Assembly (NCBI RefSeq): GCF_037137075.1 | Contig: NZ_JBBBNV010000052.1 | Location: 1 to 12,328 of the forward strand | Direction of reading: 5' to 3' | Length of the DNA: 12,328 bases | Source of the DNA: JBBBNV01 sp037137075 | GTDB taxonomy: Bacteria; Bacillota; Bacilli; Paenibacillales; NBRC-103111 | In this document: positions 1 to 7,041 of the stretch, piece by piece | How positions within the stretch are numbered: the stretch's first letter is position 1 | Layout of the letters: each line of letters starts with the position of its first letter | Program-made: the position numbers and the translations under genes | The notes under the pieces: model-generated | The model's input: only the letters and a program-made list of their open reading frames with translations | Database searches by the model: none | Told to the model about the DNA's origin: nothing

Positions 1-68
1 CTGGCCTGGTAGGCCGCGATCCGCTCGCTCCATATGGCTTGCAGATTCATTTCCAATTTAGAATCCAT
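1..68 (-). CDS. IS66-type TnpA-like accessory protein, N-terminal fragment
   Basis: This is the first ~22 codons of the IS protein, cut by the window edge. From the inner Met at 50 it reads MNLQAIWSERIAAYQA. The W-x-x-x-I-A-x-Y/W-x-A-S pattern is typical of the small first ORF (TnpA, a helix-turn-helix-like accessory protein) of IS66 elements. Two in-frame ATGs are possible, at 66-68 and 48-50. The upstream one sits inside a hairpin and is almost touched by a GAGAGG Shine-Dalgarno-like sequence. The inner one has that same sequence about 16 nt away, which is also not ideal, so the start is uncertain. Confidence 0.65.
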   Translation of the reverse strand, partial: MDSKLEMNLQAIWSERIAAYQA

Positions 69-91
69 CCTCTCGTTAGCATGATGGATTC
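61..91 (-). repeat. Hairpin over the IS tnpA start (left copy)
   Basis: GAATCCATC and GATGGATTC form a 9-bp inverted repeat around a 13-base loop region. In the right-hand IS copy the stem is a perfect 10 bp; here base 82 breaks the closing pair. On the minus-strand transcript the 3' arm contains the GAGAGG/ATGG start region of the first IS gene. A role in hiding the ribosome binding site from read-through transcripts is inferred by analogy with IS10 and IS50. Confidence 0.6.
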
Positions 92-143
92 ATTATGAGG
101 GATTGCTTTGCCTACGAACAGGTGGGATTGGTTTGACGCTTAC

Positions 144-1053
144 CTTTAATGCAACAAAATTGTTTATTACTAAAAATAATTTATTGCCACAGGCACCAGT
201 GCTTTTAATTAAGATTGAACAGCTATATGAAATATTCTTTGATTTATTTTCCTCAGGAATTGAATCAGGATTAAATAGGGAAGTTTTTGAAAGTTGGATT
301 TCATTTTATTCATTTGGAAGTGATAAGATATTTGACTTGTACTACAAGCCTCTTATACGTATGGATGATAACATCTTTATTATACCAAGCATATTTCTTT
401 GTAATAATATATATAGAACATTCATCAAACACTTAAGGATGTTAAAGGTGAACTTGTCTGAGAAGGGTGAAGTTTTTGAAAAACAATCCAGAAGGCTATT
501 CTCCGAAAATGGATTGATTGTACATTCTAATAATTACCCGTTTCAATATCATTGTCCTAATGACCGTAGCGAAATCAAAGGTGATATCGATATTATAGCA
601 ATTAAAGATAAACATATATTTGTAGGAGAAGCAAAAAATCATCTTGATCCATTGGAACTTGATGATTATAGGGCTGGGAACAAAGTTGTGAAGAAGGGTG
701 TATCACAAATCAAGAAGATATTAAGATATATCGAAGACAACAAAATTGAATTCTCTCAAAAAATTTCGATTGAGAATTTAGAGGAATATACGATTGTTCC
801 ATTTGTTTTATTATCAAGTTATTATGGATCTGGGCAAATCGTTGAAGGGATACCAGTAATTGATTATAGTGCCTTAGATAAGTACCTAAGTGATGGTACC
901 TTAAGAGCATATTCGGGAATGGAAGTTATTGCAGAAGTGCGGCTGAGAGGGGACGATTTTACTTCTGAAGAACTCAAAGACTTCTTGGTAGATAGCCCCG
1001 GCGTACGGACGCGGTTCCGGAAGTCCGCTCATTGCGATATCGGCAGGTTCTAA
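144..1053 (+). pseudogene. PD-(D/E)xK nuclease-like protein, 5'-truncated by IS66
   Basis: About 302 codons remain open from the IS junction to TAA at 1051-1053. The frame continues back into the IS as far as a TTG at 103, but those codons are IS sequence, so the true N-terminus is lost. The C-terminal half carries a restriction-endonuclease-fold signature: E in GEVFEKQ (about 463-483), GDIDIIA (580-600), GEAKN (625-639) and VSQIKKI (about 700-720). This is the E...D...ExK...Q order known from Mrr/NERD-like nucleases. The preceding ~110 residues are AT-rich-encoded and not recognised. The gene is much more AT-rich than the glycan locus, which suggests separate acquisition. The last ~20 codons (from ~993) turn abruptly GC-rich and may not be the original C-terminus. 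It could be a remnant of a restriction or defence gene; the exact family is unknown and it is probably non-functional. Confidence 0.65.
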
Positions 1054-1103
1054 TAAAAATACCGTGTGAGAAACAGGAAGGGCGATCCCTGAATTTCACA
1101 CGG
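1052..1103 (-). terminator. Rho-independent terminator of the glycan locus
   Basis: On the minus strand CCGTGTGA (1096-1103) pairs perfectly with TCACACGG (1062-1069). A CAGG/CCTG inner pairing is possible, and the T-rich tail TATTTTTATT follows. It lies ~120 nt after the third GT2 stop. Only the minus-strand reading has the T tract, so it most likely ends the polysaccharide transcript. It overlaps the last bases of the convergent nuclease remnant. Confidence 0.7.
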
Positions 1104-1221
1104 CGCGTGGTATGACTTTTTAGCCCTGTCACCCGAGGACCTTTCTTAGTATAGTTTATTGTCCCGCTGAGCCTCCCTGCCCAGTGCACATACTTTTATT
1201 TTCTTTCTTGGTTGACTGTCA

Positions 1222-2349
1222 CTATGAAAATGCCATAATTATCTCTTCCGCAATGTCATATGCCGCACTTTCTTCATCCATATGCTCTGGACGTTTTATT
1301 GCAATGGTAGGTTGAGAAACCCCCTCGGTTACGCAGTCGCTAAAACAAATGACATAATTGGAAACCTCTATATTGTCGACGATTTGATCGTTATATAGGA
1401 CAGCCTTGTCTATTGCTTGTGCAAGCAAATGGTTATTACGCTCTGTATAAAAACTGCATTCGGTTAATGGATAAAGTTGGGGAAAAAGATTTAACACATA
1501 TTCCTTTAACTTACATAGTTGTTCAAGCACTTTCTCTTGCTTTCTATTCCCGAATCTACGATAGGTAAACCGTAACTGTGCCATACACATTTTTTTATAG
1601 CTATCTGTAAAATCATCATATAACTTAGATGAGCGAAGGAAACTGCCCAATAAATCTAACGCCCTAATTAGTTCACCAATATTATAAGCGTTCTCAGAGA
1701 GGCTACCATTACGGTTTCTGTAATAATTGATAAGCGGCAAGGGGATATAGACGATTTGATTGGCAATTGCCGCCATAAAAGGCACAATAGATAGATCCTC
1801 AAAAAATTTCAAATCAGGAAATCTTATCTTGCTAAACAGCTCTCTTTTGTATATTTTCCCCCAAATAAAAGTCCTTACGGTATTAAAAATACTTTTCGTC
1901 TTGCTCGCGCTTGCTGTCTTTCCATAAAATCTAATTCTTGATACTTCCTTTTCGGCAGTTTCATTATCCACATAGTTTATATCACAAAGCCCTATATCCG
2001 AACCAGTCATAAGCATCTCCGTCAGTACCTGTTTAACGAACCCCGGTTCCATACTATCGTCTGAATCTAGAAAGGTTACGTATTCACTTGTCGCACAATC
2101 TATTCCGGTATTGCGGGCAATAGCTGCGCCTTGATTCATCTGATATATATACTGAAACCGGCAATCCTGACGTACATATTCCTCACAAATTGATTTACTT
2201 CTATCTGTCGACCCGTCATCAATAAGCAATACTTCCAAGCAGGCGTGCGTTTGATTCATTACAGAATCAAGACAGCGGCGAAGATACTGTTCGGCATTAT
2301 GGATAGGAATAATAATCGAAACTTGCGTACGCTGTCGTAAATCTTCCAT
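1222..2349 (-). CDS. Family 2 glycosyltransferase (third GT2 of the locus)
   Basis: A 375-residue cytoplasmic or membrane-associated GT-A glycosyltransferase, predicted to transfer a sugar from a nucleotide donor during surface-glycan synthesis. The N-terminal ~200 residues are a classic GT2 domain: SIIIPIHNAEQYL (11-23), the nucleotide-binding IDDGSTD (43-49), the metal-binding DSDD (95-98) and FFED with the likely catalytic D (182-185). The ~170-residue C-terminal part is helical-looking, shows no transmembrane segments and is not recognised. It is clearly different from the tandem GT2 pair upstream. It is the last gene before the terminator at 1052-1103, 118 nt after the stop of the giant protein gene. 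The AGGAG before the ATG is about 13 nt away, longer than usual, and no better in-frame start is visible. Donor and acceptor cannot be told. Confidence 0.88.
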   Translation of the reverse strand: MEDLRQRTQVSIIIPIHNAEQYLRRCLDSVMNQTHACLEVLLIDDGSTDRSKSICEEYVRQDCRFQYIYQMNQGAAIARNTGIDCATSEYVTFLDSDDSMEPGFVKQVLTEMLMTGSDIGLCDINYVDNETAEKEVSRIRFYGKTASASKTKSIFNTVRTFIWGKIYKRELFSKIRFPDLKFFEDLSIVPFMAAIANQIVYIPLPLINYYRNRNGSLSENAYNIGELIRALDLLGSFLRSSKLYDDFTDSYKKMCMAQLRFTYRRFGNRKQEKVLEQLCKLKEYVLNLFPQLYPLTECSFYTERNNHLLAQAIDKAVLYNDQIVDNIEVSNYVICFSDCVTEGVSQPTIAIKRPEHMDEESAAYDIAEEIIMAFS

Positions 2350-2467
2350 ATCAAATCTTACACTCCTCTTCGGTATCCACTGATTTCCCGTAACTTAAAT
2401 GGAATAACACGCTCACATTCTGCCATTGTACTTCGGCTGATTGCGAACGTGCTATCCCAATAGTTTC

Positions 2468-5400
2468 TTATTTTTTCTCGCAAAGATACAATACACGCGT
2501 TGGCTCGGAATTCTTTACGGCAAGTATGGAGAATGACTTTAACAGCTCCGTTTCGAAATTCTCCTTCGTATACCATTCAAAATCCCCGTTTTTCAGTGCA
2601 GGGGCAACCACACTATCTTCCCGCTCGATAAATTCAATGATCAGCCATCTACTCGTATATAGCGCAAATTGTCCTATAATCTCAGCATATGACAGTTGCT
2701 GCGCAAATGCGAGGTGGTGCATTACCGCAAGAGCAAGTACCATTTCGCTATTGAAGCGTTCAATCGCACTCTTGCGCCACGGGACAATTGCCGTGTCCCC
2801 GATATGCAAATCTCTGTAATAAGCCGGTGTTGGCGCAATTAAATTCAAATAAACTGGATACACATTTTGAACGTTTTGGTCGGTAACCATCTGGTAGACA
2901 AAATCGACACAGTTATAATCTAAATCGGCCGTAATGCAACGTTCCATCTCGTCATGCAAAGTAAAGCCGTACCAACCCATATTCCCAGCCAAGTCCAGCA
3001 TCGTTCTTGGTTTAACGGAACGGACCATTTCCACAACCGTTCTTTGCTTATCTGACCATTTGGCCTCATTACTCTTTTCATACAGCTCGTTTTGGTAACC
3101 GTTCCAACCGCTCTGAAGTATTTGCTTGAATTGTACATTCAAGACATAATCCTTTAGAATTTCGCAGCATTTTTGTATATTGCCTTCTAGCGCAGATTCA
3201 TAGCATTCATTAAACATATCCTTATACTCGCTTAAGGTATCTGCCGATAAATATCCTGCAATATCGTTAATCGAGAGCTTTTGCCCAGGATTATTCAAAT
3301 ATAGATAAGCTTTGTCCATCAAATTTTCAGACATCATCAACAAAATCACCAGATGGGCATTAATAAATTCCTGTATATAAAAATGTGGCGTTTTGCCTGT
3401 CCTGATTGCGTCAAAATCGAAAAACACAAACTTACCGTTATGGAAAGTCGCGTTAAACGCATGCCCGTCTAACCAACCCAAGCCAATATTGTCGATTTCA
3501 GCGAGGAAATCAATCATGAACAGCGTATAATCATAAAACATCCTTGGCGACCACTCAACTGCGTAGGTAAACAATGGAATATATTCATGTTTGAAACTGC
3601 ACGAATACCCCTGCGCAATTTTCACATCCGACATTTCTGTCTTCGTTACAAACTTATCGAAGATACCATAATCCTTGCATTTGTTATAAATCTCGATAAA
3701 TTGTCCAGCAATATTGTCATTGATTAAACGATACACACATCGATCATTCAAATTAACGACTAATTTATTATTTGCACCTGTTTTTATCAGTTCAAATTCG
3801 GAATTCATATTCAAAACGCCTGATGCAGCCCCGAATCCGCTATAGCCTTGCAAAAAGACTTTATGGAATTCAAAAAAGTCGGCATCTTCAGTTAATCCCA
3901 TGGAACTTAATTGTTCCTTTACCGCACCTAAGAATTCATAACCAACCGTAATGATGACAGTATATTTGTCTTTATCCAATAAGACATTCGGCGAAGAAAT
4001 TTCAACTCCGCACAAGCAGTTTCCCCATAACTTGCTATTATTGTCGACGATTAAGTCAATCTTCATTCCTGAACGTTCAGCATAATACAAACCTAACCGC
4101 CCTGTGGCACCCGCTCCAAAAAAAACAACCTTTTTAGCCTTCTCTGAAATAGGTATATGTTTGACCCCCATCCATTTTATAAACAAATCGTCTCGCTCAT
4201 CATGCCCCTTATTTCTAAGAGCATACGAATTAACATCATTACATTTCTCCTGCAGTAGTGACTCCAAAACGGCTCTATCCGGCCAACGCTCCCATGGTGG
4301 CGTTGAAAATCTCCCCCAACCCGACATTTGCTTATCAATGATTATTACTTTGCCTCCTGGCTTGCATACTCTCACCAGCTCGTTTACCGCAGCTTTCAGA
4401 TTAGGCGAATGTTCAATGCATTCCACAGCATATACCACGTCGAATGAATGATCACCGTAAGGCAAAAACTCAATCTCGCCGACCGTAGTTTTCACATATT
4501 CCGGCACAGCTGAAAGCATAACAGGGGAAATGTCTATGCCATGCAATTTACAGTCCGGTAATTTTTCGTGGATGCGTTTTAAAATTCTCCCTTTGCCGCA
4601 GCCTACTTCCAAAACACTGTTGCCATTTATAATTTCGCTAATTACTTGTGTAACTTCAGCATCGTCCTCATCAATTTCAGAGGGAGCGATTGGAGCAAAT
4701 TCATCATCAAAATGCGCTTTAATCATCAGTTTATATGCGTCCAGATAGAACTTTGTCGCCCATGCGATCTCACGATCTGCAAAATAGTCAGCACCATTGC
4801 CTACACTGCCTAAGAAACCGCCGTCGGATTCCATATTATTCTCAACCCACGCCATCAACTTATCTGCCGGTTCGCGTCTGCCAAGCTTGTACAGACATAT
4901 CGCGATTTGCGAGCAGCCTGTGATACATACCCAGTCAACACCGTCATAGGCAGGAATGGAGCCGTCGTTTCTTTGCGAAACAAGCAGTTTCTCGATAATG
5001 TCCTTTACTTCATTTTCATACCCAAGATCGATAAGACTGTCAATTTGATATGCTAAAAAATGCGTAAGCGTTTTATGCGAAAGAACATTCGGGTCAGCTA
5101 GATATCGTTTAACCGAAGCATGAACAAGCTGTATTTTTTCATGATCATTGATAAGTTGAGCATATTCAAGCATTGGCGGCAGCCCAAAGAGCAAGATCGG
5201 TTCAGGAACAATTGGATCGTCTTCATAGCTTTTTGGAAAAATACCGTCGTTGTCTTTCAAAGCAGAAAACAAATGTTCCGCCGCTTTGATTTGTATGTCG
5301 TAATATTTGTTTGTAATCTTCTGTATGGCGTTAAGACCGCGAAGAGCTTGCGCCGTATCAAATAGATAGGCACGGTCTGAACCGGCCGCATTGAATGAGC

Positions 5401-5965
5401 CGTTATCGTTTATGACAGAGTCCAGATAGTGTGCCATAGCCAAAGCTTCTTCCTTCAAACCATAGGAAAGCATTGTCGGAATGATATAGCCGGTAACTTC
5501 AGGGTACTCGTAAACAGAACCCCGAAAAACAGAAACACCGCCATTTTCCTGTTGATTTTGAATCATCCAGTTTAAAGCCCGCTGTACCGAGCTGGCTTCG
5601 GGATATTCGCCCTGCACAAAGTTATATCGGCCTTTAAACATGAAGTACGAGATATAGTTGTTCAAACCGTATCCACTCAGTTGTAATGCCATTTCGTTAT
5701 AGAAATTAGCGGACATTATAATCAAAAACGGCTTGTGCCATTCTATCGTGTCCGGCGATACAATTTCAATCCCACTTATGCTTTGACCCCATAATTCAGC
5801 ATTATTGTCTGCAATGCAGGTGATGTGTATACCGTTATCCAGGCAGTACTTGACGGCCTCGCTCCCGATTTGACCCGCTCCAAATAAAATGATGGGTTTA
5901 TTTTCAGGAGAAGCTTTAAAATCATCGACTAACTGATAGATCTGTTCCTTTGGCAACGAATGCAT
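2468..5965 (-). CDS. 1165-residue multidomain protein: Rossmann, toroid, methyltransferase, Rossmann, kinase-like, methyltransferase
   Basis: The start MHSLPKEQ is chosen because GGAGGGG lies 5 nt before it and its ATG overlaps the TAA of the preceding GT2 (TAATG), implying translational coupling. Domains, by residue: (1) Rossmann-like 24-108, FGAGQIG 28-34, ADNN 52-55, LWG 58-60. (2) About 115-420, a helical repeat region with recurring NGSF, DGIFP, DGSIP and DGGFLG turns, as in alpha/alpha-toroid or prenyltransferase-like folds. (3) Class I SAM methyltransferase about 430-605, VLEVGCGKGR 451-460, GIDIS 476-480, FDVVYAVECIEH 508-519. (4) A second Rossmann domain 610-705 with FFGAGATG, DNN 641-643 and LWG 646-648. 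(5) Kinase-like about 720-945, LDGHAFN 832-838 and FFDFDA 848-853. (6) C-terminal methyltransferase about 965-1165, MLDLAGNMGWYG 989-1000, LALAVMHHLA 1077-1086, IIEFIEREDS 1109-1118. No signal peptide or membrane span is seen. Domains 5-6 resemble kinase-like/methyltransferase fusions of polysaccharide loci. A role in capping or decorating the glycan is inference. Confidence 0.85.
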   Translation of the reverse strand: MHSLPKEQIYQLVDDFKASPENKPIILFGAGQIGSEAVKYCLDNGIHITCIADNNAELWGQSISGIEIVSPDTIEWHKPFLIIMSANFYNEMALQLSGYGLNNYISYFMFKGRYNFVQGEYPEASSVQRALNWMIQNQQENGGVSVFRGSVYEYPEVTGYIIPTMLSYGLKEEALAMAHYLDSVINDNGSFNAAGSDRAYLFDTAQALRGLNAIQKITNKYYDIQIKAAEHLFSALKDNDGIFPKSYEDDPIVPEPILLFGLPPMLEYAQLINDHEKIQLVHASVKRYLADPNVLSHKTLTHFLAYQIDSLIDLGYENEVKDIIEKLLVSQRNDGSIPAYDGVDWVCITGCSQIAICLYKLGRREPADKLMAWVENNMESDGGFLGSVGNGADYFADREIAWATKFYLDAYKLMIKAHFDDEFAPIAPSEIDEDDAEVTQVISEIINGNSVLEVGCGKGRILKRIHEKLPDCKLHGIDISPVMLSAVPEYVKTTVGEIEFLPYGDHSFDVVYAVECIEHSPNLKAAVNELVRVCKPGGKVIIIDKQMSGWGRFSTPPWERWPDRAVLESLLQEKCNDVNSYALRNKGHDERDDLFIKWMGVKHIPISEKAKKVVFFGAGATGRLGLYYAERSGMKIDLIVDNNSKLWGNCLCGVEISSPNVLLDKDKYTVIITVGYEFLGAVKEQLSSMGLTEDADFFEFHKVFLQGYSGFGAASGVLNMNSEFELIKTGANNKLVVNLNDRCVYRLINDNIAGQFIEIYNKCKDYGIFDKFVTKTEMSDVKIAQGYSCSFKHEYIPLFTYAVEWSPRMFYDYTLFMIDFLAEIDNIGLGWLDGHAFNATFHNGKFVFFDFDAIRTGKTPHFYIQEFINAHLVILLMMSENLMDKAYLYLNNPGQKLSINDIAGYLSADTLSEYKDMFNECYESALEGNIQKCCEILKDYVLNVQFKQILQSGWNGYQNELYEKSNEAKWSDKQRTVVEMVRSVKPRTMLDLAGNMGWYGFTLHDEMERCITADLDYNCVDFVYQMVTDQNVQNVYPVYLNLIAPTPAYYRDLHIGDTAIVPWRKSAIERFNSEMVLALAVMHHLAFAQQLSYAEIIGQFALYTSRWLIIEFIEREDSVVAPALKNGDFEWYTKENFETELLKSFSILAVKNSEPTRVLYLCEKK

Positions 5966-6828
5966 TATTTCCCCTCCAACCAATTTACTAGTTCTGAGTT
6001 TAGATAGTTGATAGCGTCAGACCTGATTGACTGAGCCAGGTCTAAACATTCATAGGCTTTATCCCTATCGTTAACGATTTGACAGCGGCGAATATTCTTC
6101 AAATAAGCACGCATCACTATTATATCGGAATACTTAGATCGGTTCGTAACAAGATTTCGTAAGGATAGCTCAATGGCTTTAGCAACGATCAATTGTTGTT
6201 TAGTTGCCGTCAGAGACGTTGTACTATGTCGATATAAGTAATTGCATTCCTCTGTCTTCACGAATTTGTATCCCGCATTATAGGCTTTCAGCCAAAACTG
6301 CCAGTCTTCAACTAAGAACCATTCAGATTCATAACCACCAACATCAAAATAGACCTGTTTCTTAAACATAAAGTAACCACCGATACAGGACAGTATGGGA
6401 ATTACTTCGGGTGTATCCATTTCGTAGCCTGGAATGGCATTACCTGCTTCGTCTATTGCAGCTTCATTGCCATAGACAACATCCGCTTCGGTGTCCGAGG
6501 ATAACATTGTAACGAAGTGTGCAATCGCATTGGGTTTGTAGATATTATCATCACTTGTCCAAGTAAAATAATCGCCAAGAGCTGCTTGAAAGCCTGTATT
6601 TAAGGCCTGGGGCAAATATTGATTTTGGGAATGTCGTATTGTGCGTATGCGGATATCTTTATTTACATATTCCGCAATAATTTCAGGACTTTCATCTGTA
6701 CTGCAGTCATCGACTATAATCAGTTCAAAGTTTTCATGAGTTTGGGACATGACGCTGTCGATCGATTGTCGAAGAAAGCGCGCGCCGTTATAAACTGGAA
6801 GTATTATCGACACTAAATAGTTTCTCAT
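5965..6828 (-). CDS. Family 2 glycosyltransferase, tandem paralogue B
   Basis: A 287-residue GT-A glycosyltransferase. It shows SIILPVYNGARFL (7-19), the donor-binding VDDCSTD (39-45), TSDDN (91-95) in the position of the metal-binding DxD, and VEDWQFWL (173-180) with the probable catalytic acid. These are all standard GT2 elements. The first ~200 residues are strongly similar to the next GT2 upstream (7042-7917), including the shared 19-residue stretch from RTIRHSQ to LNTGF; the C-terminal tails are shorter and more divergent. AGAGG lies about 8 nt before the ATG. Its TAA overlaps the ATG of the giant protein gene by one base, so the two are probably co-translated and may cooperate. Acceptor and sugar are unknown; linkage of consecutive similar sugars is a possible reason for the pair. 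Confidence 0.9.
   Translation of the reverse strand: MRNYLVSIILPVYNGARFLRQSIDSVMSQTHENFELIIVDDCSTDESPEIIAEYVNKDIRIRTIRHSQNQYLPQALNTGFQAALGDYFTWTSDDNIYKPNAIAHFVTMLSSDTEADVVYGNEAAIDEAGNAIPGYEMDTPEVIPILSCIGGYFMFKKQVYFDVGGYESEWFLVEDWQFWLKAYNAGYKFVKTEECNYLYRHSTTSLTATKQQLIVAKAIELSLRNLVTNRSKYSDIIVMRAYLKNIRRCQIVNDRDKAYECLDLAQSIRSDAINYLNSELVNWLEGK
6593..6645. repeat. Near-identical DNA shared by the two tandem GT2 genes
   Basis: This 53-base segment matches 7682-7734 at 49 of 53 positions in the same orientation, offset by 1089 bases. It encodes the conserved segment around QNQYLPQALNTGF. DNA identity this high, when other parts of the genes have drifted, points to a recent tandem duplication or local gene conversion. 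Confidence 0.8.
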
Positions 6829-6857
6829 AAGATTTCCTCTTTTACGCGGTAATTTCT

Positions 6858-7034
6858 TTAATTTATGTTTATAAGGGATACACGGAGATGGCTGTCCGAT
6901 AGGACAACCACATTATCACACGCATATATACCGTTAGCAAGACAAACCTGTGCGGCAACGAATGGGTCGTAACTCGCCGCTGGAAAGGCACCCTCAAAGA
7001 TATTCGATGCCAGCTTCGGCCTAATATTTTCGCC
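6858..7034 (-). pseudogene. Possible gene remnant between the tandem GT2 genes
   Basis: A 58-codon open stretch ending in TAA at 6858-6860 reads like real protein, for example FEGAFPAASYDPFVAAQ and YACDNVVVLSDSHL. It has no ATG, GTG or TTG near its beginning and no ribosome binding site. Upstream its frame runs a few codons into the end of the paralogous GT2 gene and then meets stops. A C-terminal fragment of a gene lost in the rearrangement that duplicated the GT2 is the simplest reading. The family is not recognised, and chance openness cannot be excluded. Confidence 0.35.
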
Positions 7035-7041
7035 CGCGCGC

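Larger units (their letters stand above)
1..143 (-). mobile_element. IS66-family insertion sequence, left terminal 143 bp (partial)
   Basis: This is the terminal segment of an insertion sequence that continues beyond the window. Read on the minus strand, its tip is GTAAGCGTCAAACC (ending at 143); GTAAGCG tips are known for IS66-family elements. The segment repeats in inverted orientation at 12186-12328 with only two differences, at 78 and 82. The IS body extends leftward, so the + strand flank beginning at 144 is host sequence, here the interior of a nuclease-like gene. The 8 bases beside this tip do not match those beside the right copy, so the two are either separate insertions or have been rearranged. 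The family call rests on the tip and the start of the first protein, since the tnpB/tnpC genes are outside the window. Confidence 0.8.

Noticed and set aside
103..143. TTG start at 103 extending the nuclease frame upstream
   Set aside because: These codons lie entirely inside the IS66 end, so they are a chance read-through and not the native N-terminus.
993..1103. Group II intron domain V or another structured RNA near the GC-rich patch
   Set aside because: The inverted repeats do not fit the domain V consensus; the strongest hairpin is explained as a minus-strand terminator.
2358..2467. Small open frames just after the giant protein stop, for example a 22-codon frame starting at ATG 2424-2426
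   Set aside because: No ribosome binding site, two different frames are open by chance in this short spacer, and no family is recognised.
4104..4451. Plus-strand open frames within the giant protein gene (also 7083-7442 and 10133-10492)
   Set aside because: They are antisense to well-supported genes, lack ribosome sites and have no recognisable motifs.
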